Origin: Cristatella mucedo | Taxonomy: Eukaryota > Bryozoa > Phylactolaemata > Cristatellidae | NCBI GenBank assembly: GCA_009760855.2 | Contig: WPIO01000038.1 | Span: 1,726,001 to 1,790,000, forward strand | Direction: 5' to 3' | Length of the DNA stretch: 64,000 bases | In this document: piece by piece, positions 23,701 through 32,476 of the stretch | Numbering within the stretch: position 1 is the stretch's first letter | How the letters are laid out: every line of letters begins with the position of its first letter | Program-made: the position numbers and the translations under genes | Notes under the pieces: generated by a model | Told to the model about the DNA's origin: nothing | Database searches by the model: none | Seen by the model: only the letters and a program-made list of their open reading frames with translations

Positions 23701-24444
23701 AGATAAGAACGATTCATTATACAATAAATTAATGAGAGATCCTAGACTTAAACAAATTAGATGTTTTGATAAAACACTAGTTGCCTTTGAACACTCAAAG
23801 AAAACTACACTTCTAAATAAACCAATGTTTATAGGTGTTGCGATTCTTGATTTATCAAAATTACACATACAAAGATTTTATTATGACACATTGAAACCCA
23901 AGTTTAATGATAGATTAAATTTATTGTATACTGACACAGATTCATTAGTTGTTGATATTAAAAGTGAAGACTTTGAGAAAGAGATGATTGATATTAAAGA
24001 CTGGTTTCATAAAGACGAGTTTGGTAAGTTCAAAGATGAAATGGATGGTGCAAAAATTGATGAATTCATTGCTTTAAGACCAAAACTATATTCCATTGCT
24101 TCTACTAAGCCAATTATGAAAGCAAAGGGTGTTCCAAAAGAAGTAATTAAGAACTCAAAGATAACCCATAATTAATATAGTCAGTGTTTATCAACAGCAA
24201 ATGATATTTATATAAAAAAGGTAGTACTGTTGCTTTTGAAGAAACACTTGATAGAGACTTCTATAGAATGACACAAAATAAACATAATATTCTTACAAAG
24301 AAACTTAAAAAAAGAGCACTATCAGCTTTTGAGTCAAAACGCTACTGGTTAGATTGTGGTATTCATAGTTATTCTTATGGGCATTATAGAATAAAAGAGT
24401 CTGCGGGTCATTGTGGCACTTGTAATATTAGCATAGAAAATTAA
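20701..24444 (+). pseudogene. polB: Protein-primed family B DNA polymerase, disrupted
   Basis: Replicative polymerase of the element, expected to copy linear DNA from a terminal protein. Visible in order: an N-terminal region; a Cys/His cluster near 21658; exonuclease I YADFES (about 21862); a CxxC/DHCHFTGK/CN zinc insert of the type known in Polinton and linear-plasmid polymerases (about 22236-22345); exonuclease II HNLKGYDSH (about 22394); exonuclease III YADVTLLAD; polymerase A DATSLYP (about 23135); polymerase C YTDTDS (about 23928). Breaks: in-frame TAG at 21490-21492, a frame change between about 21935 and 21989, TAA at 24173-24175, and a second frame change near an A6 run at about 24213, after which the C-terminus reads to 24444. 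Total span would encode about 1,240 residues, normal for the family. The polymerase B motif reads KGFMCQIFGK instead of the usual K-x-x-x-N-S-x-F-G form. The start is chosen because TATATAG abuts the ATG. Confidence 0.88.
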
Positions 24445-24479
24445 ATAAGTATTAAATAAATAGTTTTATTATTATAGAA

Positions 24480-24686
24480 ATGGAAAACGAAAATCCAGAG
24501 TTTTTAGAAGTTGAGGAAGATTCTATAGATATAACTATGACAGATACAGAATCAACATCTGATACAGACTCTGATGATCCTGATTACATACCAGAATCCG
24601 AATCCGAATCCGAATGTGCATCTGAATCTGCTGAAGAGGACTTCACCTTTTGTAGCGCTGATGATATATCTACGTTTTACAAGTGA
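24480..24686 (+). CDS. Small acidic Ser/Asp/Glu-rich protein
   Basis: 68 residues and strongly acidic, with a run of SESESE-type repeats in the middle and a hydrophobic, aromatic C-terminus (FTFCSADDISTFYK). It probably is disordered. The start follows TTATAGAA directly. Its stop overlaps a weak upstream ATG of the next frame. Highly acidic small proteins can act as DNA mimics or interaction tails, but nothing here fixes a function, and I do not recognise the family. Confidence 0.55.
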   Translation: MENENPEFLEVEEDSIDITMTDTESTSDTDSDDPDYIPESESESECASESAEEDFTFCSADDISTFYK

Positions 24687-24706
24687 ATTATAAAAATATT
24701 TATAAC

Positions 24707-24718
24707 TATATAGAAATG
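24707..24718 (+). promoter_or_regulatory. TATAGAA-ATG gene-start motif (representative)
   Basis: CTATATAGAAATG. The same core precedes ATGs at 20701, 24480, 25026, 25556, 25841 (variant), 26343, 31613, and on the minus strand at 31603 and 32861. Gaps between core and ATG are 0-4 bases. It probably marks transcription start with very short leaders, or a combined promoter/initiator. Confidence 0.55.
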
Positions 24719-24991
24719 GACGTGTCAAGAATTTTAAGCTGTGATCAATCGAGGGAAATGGCTTTAAAGATCTGTCTTCAAAAACTAAAAGGAAACGATC
24801 AACGTATAGTTAAACATTCTCTTGATAAACTAATTCCAGATTTAGATAGTTCGTTTGTTAGAATTCTTATAGAAATATGTGAAGCTTCTGACAAACTAAT
24901 GGAGTGTAGAAGTAAGATAAATGAGATGCTTGAAGAAGCAGCAAATAAATTAAAAACACCAAAAACAAAACAAGGAGTACAAATTAATTAG
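24716..24991 (+). CDS. Small repeat-family protein, member 1
   Basis: 91 residues from the ATG that sits behind CTATATAGAA. An ATG 33 bp upstream is also open but lacks the motif. The N-terminus MDVSRILSC and the later segment RILIEICEASDKL match members 2 and 3 downstream. The tail is Lys/Gln/Thr-rich. No known domain recognised. Position in a run of co-oriented genes after the polymerase suggests joint expression. Confidence 0.6.
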   Translation: MDVSRILSCDQSREMALKICLQKLKGNDQRIVKHSLDKLIPDLDSSFVRILIEICEASDKLMECRSKINEMLEEAANKLKTPKTKQGVQIN

Positions 24992-25025
24992 GTTTATTAA
25001 AATAATTCTTAAGTCTTATATAGAA

Positions 25026-25547
25026 ATGGATTTTGACGAAAAAGTTTCAAGAATTCTTTCTTGTGGTTATACTAAAAAAATTGTAGATTCACTATTTCCA
25101 GATTCCTTAAGAATTTATGAACGCGTTGGTAATTTAGGTAGTGATATTTTAAACAGATTGTTAGAGATTTGCGACGAATGTGGAGTAAATAAACAACACG
25201 GTTATAGTCATGAAGGTGGTGAAGAAAGGCTTACTAGTTTAATAATAAAATTTAAAAAACTAAAAGATGAATCGCCTGAAGTACTAGAAAAAACTGAGTA
25301 CAAAATTGCAAAGATTATTTCGTATGATACTCGATATGTAGCAATACATTTATGTGACTTTGAAAAAAAGTATTATTGTTATAGTTATTATCCAACCAAT
25401 TTTTATGATTATATTATTAAACTAAGAGACAATCAATTATCCAAATTGTTAGAATCTTGCGATTTATATGAAGAGTCTCGCGATTTAATGGCACAGTCAG
25501 AACTTAAAAGCTATAAATCTTGGGATTTAAGATCTTCTTTACTGTAA
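25026..25547 (+). CDS. Small repeat-family protein, member 2 (two repeat units)
   Basis: 173 residues carrying two units of the same domain. Unit one has KVSRILSCGY near residues 6-15 and RLLEICDECG near 46. Unit two, starting around residue 93, has YKIAKIISYDTRYVA, then NFYDYIIKL and KLLESCDLYEE. The linker between them is Lys/Glu-rich. The start follows TATATAGAA directly. It lies 34 bp after member 1 and 8 bp before member 3, so the three look like tandem duplicates. Function unknown. Confidence 0.6.
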   Translation: MDFDEKVSRILSCGYTKKIVDSLFPDSLRIYERVGNLGSDILNRLLEICDECGVNKQHGYSHEGGEERLTSLIIKFKKLKDESPEVLEKTEYKIAKIISYDTRYVAIHLCDFEKKYYCYSYYPTNFYDYIIKLRDNQLSKLLESCDLYEESRDLMAQSELKSYKSWDLRSSLL

Positions 25548-25555
25548 TATAGAAG

Positions 25556-25816
25556 ATGGACGAAAAAGTTTCAAGAATTCTTTGTTGTGAATATGCTTTA
25601 AGAATTGCAAAAATGTGTTGTGGCTTTGAATATGACACCCTTTACATTCCTCTAAATTTTTATAAAAACATTTTTAAACTAGGTGAACCAACAATATCGT
25701 TTCTTTTAGGTATTTGCGATGAATATGATAAGCTGAAAGAGGCAGAAAAAAATTATACCGCAGCGTTTGATAAGTTTCATAGTAATTTTGACAATATAAA
25801 AACAAAAAATGATTAA
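25556..25816 (+). CDS. Small repeat-family protein, member 3
   Basis: 86 residues, one repeat unit: DEKVSRILCCEYALRIAK, then NFYKNIFKLGEP, then FLLGICDEYDKL. It shares the most with both units of member 2. A short charged helix follows. The start is preceded by AATATAGAAG. Unknown family; the Cys positions are only partly conserved, so metal binding is not supported. Confidence 0.6.
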   Translation: MDEKVSRILCCEYALRIAKMCCGFEYDTLYIPLNFYKNIFKLGEPTISFLLGICDEYDKLKEAEKNYTAAFDKFHSNFDNIKTKND

Positions 25817-25840
25817 TTTTTTTCTTTTTTTACATAGGAA

Positions 25841-26305
25841 ATGCAGAACGATGTTACTGACCCCAACCTTGCTACTAGTGCTACTCTCCTTAAATCATAC
25901 ATTGATTATCTTGTTAGGTCAAGAATGACTGCCTATGATCAACAAACACTTGATTCAGATATTTCAGTTATGACTGATAATTCTGTTAAAAAGTTTTATC
26001 TTGATGAATGTGATATCGAAGCTCAAAAGATTATAACAGCTGGCTTAACTGATGTAACATCTAATCTTGAATCTACTGTTAGGTCTAAAGTAGACGCACT
26101 TCTTGACGATGCTTCTGAGATTTCTAGCTACACAACGTGGATCGCATCTCAACTTCCAACACTCTCAACAGTTATTTCAGGTGTGTCAGGAGTTAAACCA
26201 GATATCTCTGGAATTGTTAAAGATGAATGTTACGCAGTTCTTCCTGATCTAGCTGATGGAATAAGTGCTAGGCAAAAGGCAACTGCTGCAGCTCTAGAAG
26301 CATAG
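25841..26305 (+). CDS. Unknown protein, probably helical
   Basis: 154 residues, Ala/Ser/Thr/Asp-rich, with long stretches that look helical (for example VRSKVDALLDDASEISSY) and few aromatic residues. Only two cysteines. No signal peptide or membrane segment. The start follows TACATAGGAA. Codon composition differs from its neighbours: more C-ending codons at the N-terminus. Such proteins in virus-like elements can be structural, but this is inference; I do not recognise it. Confidence 0.55.
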   Translation: MQNDVTDPNLATSATLLKSYIDYLVRSRMTAYDQQTLDSDISVMTDNSVKKFYLDECDIEAQKIITAGLTDVTSNLESTVRSKVDALLDDASEISSYTTWIASQLPTLSTVISGVSGVKPDISGIVKDECYAVLPDLADGISARQKATAAALEA

Positions 26306-26342
26306 TTAATTTAATTAAAACAAAATAAACAATATTATAGAA

Positions 26343-26726
26343 ATGACTATTAAAACGAGAAGCAAGGATTGCCTTAATGAAGTTCAGGGTAATCCAAATT
26401 TTAAGATTTGTTCATATCCTATGGGTAGATTTGAAGACATTAGATCAACTTTATTAGAAGCTGTAAAACTTGTTATAGAATACAAACCGTTAAGAATTAA
26501 CCACTCTGAACCAGAGATTGCAAATATATTTAGTAAAGTTAGAGATGGTTCAATCTTTGAAGAGTTTCTTAAAGACTTAAAAATAGAAAAAATAAATAAG
26601 ATTAGATCAGAGGCTTACTCTAAAAAAATAGAATTAACAAAACAAATAAGAAAAGAAATAGATCAAGGAAAAGAAATAGAACTTCCAGAAGAGTTTATTA
26701 AGGAGACTATGGACTGGCGAATCTAA
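26343..26726 (+). CDS. Unknown basic/helical protein
   Basis: 127 residues with a globular N-terminal part and a highly charged Lys/Glu helix in the C-terminal half (KIELTKQIRKEIDQGKEIEL). The start follows TTATAGAA. Its TAA stop overlaps by 4 bp the stop of the oppositely directed fibre-3 reading frame at 26723. Last of the rightward block after the polymerase. No family recognised. Confidence 0.55.
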   Translation: MTIKTRSKDCLNEVQGNPNFKICSYPMGRFEDIRSTLLEAVKLVIEYKPLRINHSEPEIANIFSKVRDGSIFEEFLKDLKIEKINKIRSEAYSKKIELTKQIRKEIDQGKEIELPEEFIKETMDWRI

Positions 26727-27719
26727 GCATTTACTAGTCTAGCGTGTTTAACTAAACCAATTTCAATAAAATCTAAATCGTTTGGTGTTGTAAAACCTTC
26801 ATAATTAAGAATTGGATAAGTAACATCAAATGATACTATTTTTTTATCTCTTTCTTCCATTATAGCAAAGTTTGATATGGAGTTAGTTAACTATAGCATA
26901 TAATCACCTTCAACAGCATAGTACTGTATATTGAGTAAATTAGACGGGAGAAAGTTCGGTGAGTAGAATGTATGATAGTAGTTCGTAGGTATAATAGTAG
27001 AATCCGTGGATTGGTTGTATATACTTATTGACACTGTTGCCGTAGTATTCTTATAGCTTATTCGATTATCATCTTTAAATTATATTATCATCATTTAAAA
27101 AGTAATCATCTTCAGTTGTTTTTCCATAAATCGTATAATCACTATCATCATCAATAATATTTGTTCTATCATCGTTTATTTTATCAATATCTTTTATACT
27201 TATTCTTATCTTGCTATATAATGGCTCTTTTAAGTTAATATCAGATAGCTTTGCTAAACAAATTTCTCCAGTAGTCTCAGATAGATTAATAACACTTTTA
27301 ACTCCTATTCGTCCTTCTACTATCAATGAGTCATGATTGTACTGTCCTTTTGATTTTAAAAATGTGTTATAAGCTCTTTCTTTTGTGTAAGAAAAATCAG
27401 TTGTATTATTAGCAATTAATCTATCTACTTCTAGACTCCCCTCTATTACTTGAGATCCTTCTGTTCCAGTTTTCGTATCAATATACTGTTTTGTAGATGA
27501 ATCACTTCCATTAACAGGATTACTTAAATTCACATATTTTTTTGACCTAGCAGATAAATCTCCTCTTACAATGTCATCAGAGTCGATTCTAATATAATTA
27601 TTATCTGAAAACGTTTTATTTACAACAACTAACTCGCTAATATTATAACCAACATTTGTTATTCTATTTTTACCGAGATTTAAAGTTCCGTTCATCTCTA
27701 ATAATCTTCTGCTGAGCAT
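26723..27719 (-). pseudogene. Fibre-like protein 3, broken
   Basis: The open part (27075-27719, 214 residues) starts one base after the stop of fibre 2. It has shaft units of the tail-fibre type: LGKNRITNVG near the N-terminus, and LSNPVNGSDSSTKQYIDTK in the middle. The reading frame then ends at 27075. A second frame continues to 26723 with beta-rich head-like sequence (VSISIYNQST; IVSFDVTYPIL near the end), itself cut by TAG at 26891-26893. This looks like one gene with a frameshift near 27077 and one nonsense codon. The head differs from those of fibres 1, 2 and 4. Confidence 0.6.
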
Positions 27720-27720
27720 T

Positions 27721-28593
27721 TTAGGATATTGCTATATAAACAATTATATTTAATTCTCTATCAAACAAATTTGCGCCAGATATAAAACCGGATGACTGAA
27801 CAAGTTTTTTATTTTCGTCTAGCATATAACTGCCGTATAACTGGTCTCTTAACGGTATCATAGTTGCTGGAAGAGGTTGTAATATACCTCTTTTACCTAT
27901 AGAGTATTCGTATGTCGTTGTAACAACAAACAAACCCCTAGGAATAGTGACATTACCTAAAGTAGATATCCATCTACCACTAATTGTTCTTGAATATAGA
28001 TCTGTTGTTAAAGACCCATCAACTGTTGCTCTAAAACGAACCATAGCGATATTTCCATCTGATACTCTATTTAGATAGTTAAGGTTTACTCCATCTGTAG
28101 GATTAACAGGATCATTTTCTAAGAAGATAGAGTATCCATTCATATCTAAATTTCCATTAAGAGTTCCACCCGTTAGTTTAAGGAAGTTAGAGTCCATATA
28201 CGATTTATTTGGAATATCATTATCAGAAGTAGGAGGTCCTGCAACAGATACATTTCCATTTACAGTTAGTGTTCCATTAATAGTTCCACCAGTTTTTGAT
28301 AGCTTAGTATCTGCATAATCTTTAGTTGCAGCATCGCTAGGGTTTACTGGATTTGCTAGTTCTACCAACTTATGATTCTTCATGTCTATATCCCCATCTG
28401 CCGTAGTTCCTCTTGATACTTTAGTAACGAAATTGGTGTCTATATATTTTCTATTTACCGCATCTGTAGAGTCAACAGGATCACCTAAATCCTTTATCAG
28501 ATTTCCATTCATACTTAAACTACCTGTAAGTACATCACCACTTTTTTTAATATAATTTGCTACACCAATTCCTCTTCTTTTGGGTCTAAACAT
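27721..28593 (-). CDS. Fibre-like protein 2: shaft repeats plus C-terminal head
   Basis: 290 residues. About four units of the phage tail-fibre type repeat are visible, for example MNGNLIKDLGDPVDSTDAV, MKNHKLVELANPVNPSDAA and MNGYSIFLENDPVNPTDGV, each followed by an aromatic-Asp turn (KYID, DYAD, NYLN). These occupy residues 10-150. The rest (about 130 residues) is a beta-rich head ending in NIIVYIAIS. Such repeats form trimeric shafts in known fibres, so receptor or surface binding is the likely role. The first 34 bp overlap fibre 1. The stop is followed after one base by the fibre-3 ATG. Confidence 0.75.
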   Translation of the reverse strand: MFRPKRRGIGVANYIKKSGDVLTGSLSMNGNLIKDLGDPVDSTDAVNRKYIDTNFVTKVSRGTTADGDIDMKNHKLVELANPVNPSDAATKDYADTKLSKTGGTINGTLTVNGNVSVAGPPTSDNDIPNKSYMDSNFLKLTGGTLNGNLDMNGYSIFLENDPVNPTDGVNLNYLNRVSDGNIAMVRFRATVDGSLTTDLYSRTISGRWISTLGNVTIPRGLFVVTTTYEYSIGKRGILQPLPATMIPLRDQLYGSYMLDENKKLVQSSGFISGANLFDRELNIIVYIAIS

Positions 28594-29453
28594 TTGTATA
28601 CAATAGTAAAAAGAAAATCAATATATGTTATTCCACTTGCAACAGTAAATTTATCTATTGCATACTTACATGTTCCATCTATATTAATTATTAAAAGTAG
28701 AGTGCCAGTAACTCCGTATGGCGATTCACTAGTTAATTCTACGTATGAATTCGTTTTATCAGTTGCGTACATAACCCCGCTAACCATTTGAAAGTTAGGT
28801 AATATCCCAGGAAAGAATGTTTTAAGGATAGTTGTATATCCAACTATTGTTGATGTTCCTTGATCAATAATTGGCATATCTCCTGGTGCTAATTGTTGTA
28901 ATTGAAATCCTGTACTTCCATTAGCAGTGATATTCAAATCGAGTATATCGGGATAGAATACGTTTGGATAAGTATCTGAACTTGCTCCAAAATATCTAAA
29001 TGCTATTTGTTTTTTATTATCTATATATTGTTTCGTTACAGTGTCAGAGTCTTTCAAGTTAGTAATACTCTTTCCACCCATATTCATACTAGCCGTTGCT
29101 TTACCTTGAAACACTTGTGTCATACTTTTTAGGAGTCCATAGTTTATAACTTTATAGGGCCTTAAATCACTGTATACAGTCCCGTCAGCAGAGTTTCCAG
29201 ATATACCAAAAACATTCTTACAATTTAACTGTGATGACATCTTTGCATTAGTCTTTGGAAGAGATCCAGACATACTTGAAACAGTTGCTAACTCGCCCAC
29301 GACATTAGTAGCCATGCTTCCTCCAAAGTTTGGACTAAGACAATAACTCAGGTTTATTGCATCACCTTCATTAAGAGGATAGCCTAAATTAGTTATTCTA
29401 TTTCCATTTGCATTCAGATTCGACCATTTGTGAAAATAGTGCTGAACTAACTT
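28560..29453 (-). CDS. Fibre-like protein 1, probably 5'-truncated
   Basis: An ATG at 29315 would give 251 residues, but the same frame is open upstream to about 29453 and there encodes a good shaft unit (NANGNRITNLGYPLNEGDAI) with no ATG, so the true start has been lost or lies beyond a frameshift. A second unit, MGGKSITNLKDSDTVTKQYI, lies near residue 80 of the short form. The C-terminal ~140 residues form a beta-rich head ending in YIDFLFTIVYK. No TATAGAA motif precedes 29315. It is the first of three leftward fibre frames, which may share a transcript. Confidence 0.65.
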   Translation of the reverse strand, partial: KLVQHYFHKWSNLNANGNRITNLGYPLNEGDAINLSYCLSPNFGGSMATNVVGELATVSSMSGSLPKTNAKMSSQLNCKNVFGISGNSADGTVYSDLRPYKVINYGLLKSMTQVFQGKATASMNMGGKSITNLKDSDTVTKQYIDNKKQIAFRYFGASSDTYPNVFYPDILDLNITANGSTGFQLQQLAPGDMPIIDQGTSTIVGYTTILKTFFPGILPNFQMVSGVMYATDKTNSYVELTSESPYGVTGTLLLIINIDGTCKYAIDKFTVASGITYIDFLFTIVYKCLDPKEEELV

Positions 29454-29456
29454 CTA

Positions 29457-31183
29457 ATGGAAGTGGTGCCAATTTCACTTGCAGCAAAGGAAATATGGTT
29501 TATGATGGAAAAGATTTTTAATAGAATTCAATCTAAAGTATAATGCAAAAAAACAAGTTTTATTCAGGGGTCAGACGCTTGGAAAAATTCTATGAGACTT
29601 AATATTGGTGGGTCAGAAGTGTATTCAGTATTAGGAGATGATATGGTTTTTGGTTCACAAATTGATTGTGATGTAGATTTAATTGCAAATAGAAAACTAA
29701 AAAAATATATTGCTAATTCTAAGCCTATGCAATTTCCACAAATGCTATTTGGTAAAGTATTTGAACCAATAGCAGCTAAATATTTAGAAATGAAATTGAA
29801 TAGAAGTATTGAGAATTCAAATGAATGTTTTACTAGTGATGAGGTTTATAGGTATTCTCCAGATGGAATTATTGATCAAGAAACACTAATAGAAATAAAA
29901 TGTTTATGGAGTAGAAAGATAGTTGAAGATAATATACTAAAACAATACCTTGCACAGTGTTTACTTGGTTTACACGTTTTAAAACTTAGTAGATGCTTTT
30001 TTGTGAGTTTGAAATCTTTGTTCCTGGTTTGAATTGCTGTGATATACCTAAAGAATACATTGCGGCTGGAACAGTTAGAGTTCCAACTACTCATGATTTT
30101 GATATACCAATAGGTAAACCTCTTTTTATGTTTTTACTTAAAGATGAGAAGTACTTTGAATTTGAATTTGATATAATATCTAAATATGGGCGTTTTAACA
30201 GTAAAAAAACTTTTGGTTATGATATTAAATACTATATAAAAAAAGTAGAGATACAATTAGTTGAAGAAGAAGACCCATTTAGATTTGTAAGAATTATTCC
30301 AGTGATTAAGGAAGTGTTAAATAGATCTAAAATATTAATAAATGAAGATTATGTTTCGAAGAATAATGGTTTTATTCTTTCAGATCGTGATGCTAGTGGC
30401 AATAGGATTATTAATTTAGGCGATCCTGTTAATGACTATGACGCTGTTACAAAAGCTTATGCCGACGCTAACTTTCTTGTTAACTCTGGTTTAACACTTA
30501 ATCTTGGTGGAAAAAGTATTACAAATCTTGGAGCAGGTGTTAATCCAACTGATGGAATAAATGTTTCACAAGTAAATAATTATGTTAAGAAAACAGGTGA
30601 TACAATGTTAGGAGATTTAAACATGAATAGTTTTGCTATAACATCTACTTATTGGAATTCTGGAAATACTAATCCAGTCTTTCTAAATGATGACTATTGT
30701 GTTACTTACGGTGGAATGAAAAGAGATGTATTACTAAAGAACTATCCTTCAACAACAAATATCAATATGGGTGGCTATTCAATCACTAATGTTTCTGAAC
30801 CTGTAAATCCTTCTGACGTTGCAACAAATAATTACGTAGATAAGACACTTAAAAAAACAACAGAAGTAATAGCAATATCAATGGACCCTAAAGCATTAAA
30901 TTCAATACTAAATCTATCAACACCATATTCATGGACAAATAAAATGAGCCCACCAATAATGATCTTGAATGTTATGGTTGTTGGAGCTTCTAATTGTGTA
31001 TTTCTAAAACCTAATACTGATACATCAGTAGTATCTGGCGATGTAAGGGCTATAAATACTGTTTCAAAAGGTGTTGATTTAAAGTACTATGTATATTTTA
31101 GTAGGTTACCCACAGAGTATTACTTCGTTGATAGTACAGGGAAATTAAAGGTAAACCTCTTGGTTAGTTATGTACCCTCCTGA
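29457..31183 (+). pseudogene. YqaJ/lambda-exonuclease-like nuclease continuous with fibre-like protein 4
   Basis: The N-terminal part has the order of YqaJ-type PD-(D/E)xK recombination nucleases: QGSDAWK..IGGSEVYSVLG, KVFEPIAAKYLE, SPDGII, LIEIKC and YLAQ. These enzymes chew double-stranded DNA ends and support recombination. Breaks: the start is either ATG 29457 followed by an in-frame TAA at 29541, or ATG 29543 followed by a slip in an A7 run; a frame change follows in the T6 run at 29997-30002. From 29993 a 396-residue frame completes the nuclease and runs without stop into a fibre: GNRIINLGDPVNDYDAV, LGGKSITNLGAGVNPTDGI, MGGYSITNVSEPVNPSDVA, then a head ending KVNLLVSYV. Overlaps the Cys-rich gene by 39 bp tail to tail. 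A natural fusion or a lost gene boundary are both possible. Confidence 0.65.
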
Positions 31184-31603
31184 AAAGTATAAATGAGTTA
31201 TTAAAACTATTAACTCTTTTAATTTTGTTGCTTTACGTTTACCTTTAACAACAGGAAACAACTTGGAAATGTAACAGATAGCTTCATGATCTAAACAATG
31301 ATGTAAAGAATTAGAACAACATTGTTTTTTTAAGTGTTTCTTAACTAATAAATATAATTTAGTTGGTCTCTCTTTCTTAAATGAGTTAGTATTTATGTTA
31401 CAGTACGAACAGACTATGCAGTGATTGTTACGAAAAAGGCTAGAATCAAATTCAGTTTCTTCCATATCTTTGTCACAGATACAACAACGTATTTCATACT
31501 CCTGTTTTGGTCTTTTTCTTTTAGGTTTGCAAAAAGGATGACCTTCTTCAAGATATTCAAGCACACCAAATGCACATAAGCATGTGTCACAAAATATTTC
31601 CAT
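31145..31603 (-). CDS. Cys-rich putative zinc-binding protein
   Basis: 152 residues. Paired cysteines: CDTC at residues 5-8, a single Cys near 25, RCCICDKD near 40, CIVCSYC near 62-68, and a CC...HHC..H group around 95-107. The spacing suggests one or two zinc-binding folds. A basic patch KPKRKRPK lies between the first two clusters and could bind nucleic acid or mark nuclear import. Its ATG is only 9 bp from the ATG of the integrase on the opposite strand. No family recognised; a regulator or DNA-binding factor is inference. Confidence 0.6.
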   Translation of the reverse strand: MEIFCDTCLCAFGVLEYLEEGHPFCKPKRKRPKQEYEIRCCICDKDMEETEFDSSLFRNNHCIVCSYCNINTNSFKKERPTKLYLLVKKHLKKQCCSNSLHHCLDHEAICYISKLFPVVKGKRKATKLKELIVLITHLYFSGGYITNQEVYL

Positions 31604-31612
31604 TCTCTATAG
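31604..31612. promoter_or_regulatory. Nine-base divergent start region with CTATAG palindrome
   Basis: The ATGs of the Cys-rich gene (31601-31603, minus) and the integrase (31613-31615, plus) are separated by TCTCTATAG. The palindrome CTATAG gives each strand its own TATAG-type start motif. Confidence 0.5.
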
Positions 31613-32476
31613 ATGTCGTTTTTAACTCTAAATGAAATAAAAAAAGAAGGTAAGTTCAATCCTAGCCTAGATATAAGTCAAGTATTCGAGCCAAGACCAA
31701 AGAACATTCCACAAGGTTTCTTTAATATTGTCGAGCCTAATGAAAATCATCAAGCAGACATTCTGTATATGCCTAATGACTCTGGATACAAATATGCTTT
31801 GAGTGTAATTGATGTCGCTAGTAGATATAAAGAATCAAGACCTCTTAAAACAAAGTCTTCTAAAGAAGTAACAAAAGCAATAACAGATATTTACAATAAA
31901 GGTCCTTTAAGGTGGCCAAAGAAAATGACAGTTGATCCTGGGTCAGAGTTTAAAGGAGAGTTTGCTAAAGAAATGAAAAAACATGAAACACAAATTATTG
32001 AAGGTACTAGTAAAAAGAGTGTTGCATTAGTTGAAAGAATGAATAGAACAGTTGCTGAGAGAGCGTTTATTGCTCAATATGAAAAAAAATTAGAAAGTAT
32101 TAACAAAGGAGATTATACTAGAAATAAAGAGTGGGTTGATAATTTACCAAAGATTATTGAATATCTAAATAATAGTGTTACAAGAATGATTGGTGAAGAA
32201 CCCGCAAGGGCAATAAAAAAAGAAAAAGTAAAACTAAAGAAACCAAAATATCGCACAGAAAAGCTATTAGAACTTGGAACAACTGTTAGATATTTACTAG
32301 AACATGGTGAAGGGGAAGATGAAAAAAGAAGAAGAGCTACAGATGCAATATGGAGCTTGACTAAACATAATATTGTTAGAATAATGGTATTACAAGAACA
32401 ACCGACTAGATATTTCTTAAATGATGTTAAGAGAAGTTTTGTTAGAGAAGAGTTACAAGTTATCAACCAATATTAA
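31613..32476 (+). CDS. int: Retrovirus-type DDE integrase of Polinton class
   Basis: 287 residues, intact. Joins the 3' ends of the linear element DNA to chromosomal DNA; the 6-bp duplication around the element is its expected product. The catalytic core reads HQADILYM (D49), TVDPGSEF (D108) and VERMNRT (E141), with NRTVAE after the Glu as in rve-type integrases. The D-E spacing is 32 rather than the common 35. The C-terminal ~90 residues, with RYLLEHGEGED and later NIVRIMV / REELQVI, resemble an SH3-like tail. No obvious N-terminal HHCC zinc domain. The start is preceded directly by CTATAG. Unlike the polymerase, the frame has no breaks. Confidence 0.9.
   Translation: MSFLTLNEIKKEGKFNPSLDISQVFEPRPKNIPQGFFNIVEPNENHQADILYMPNDSGYKYALSVIDVASRYKESRPLKTKSSKEVTKAITDIYNKGPLRWPKKMTVDPGSEFKGEFAKEMKKHETQIIEGTSKKSVALVERMNRTVAERAFIAQYEKKLESINKGDYTRNKEWVDNLPKIIEYLNNSVTRMIGEEPARAIKKEKVKLKKPKYRTEKLLELGTTVRYLLEHGEGEDEKRRRATDAIWSLTKHNIVRIMVLQEQPTRYFLNDVKRSFVREELQVINQY

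Noticed and set aside
27075-31183. Prophage or bacterial contamination suggested by tail-fibre repeats
   Set aside because: The segment lies inside terminal repeats and a target duplication in animal retrotransposon sequence, alongside Polinton enzymes.
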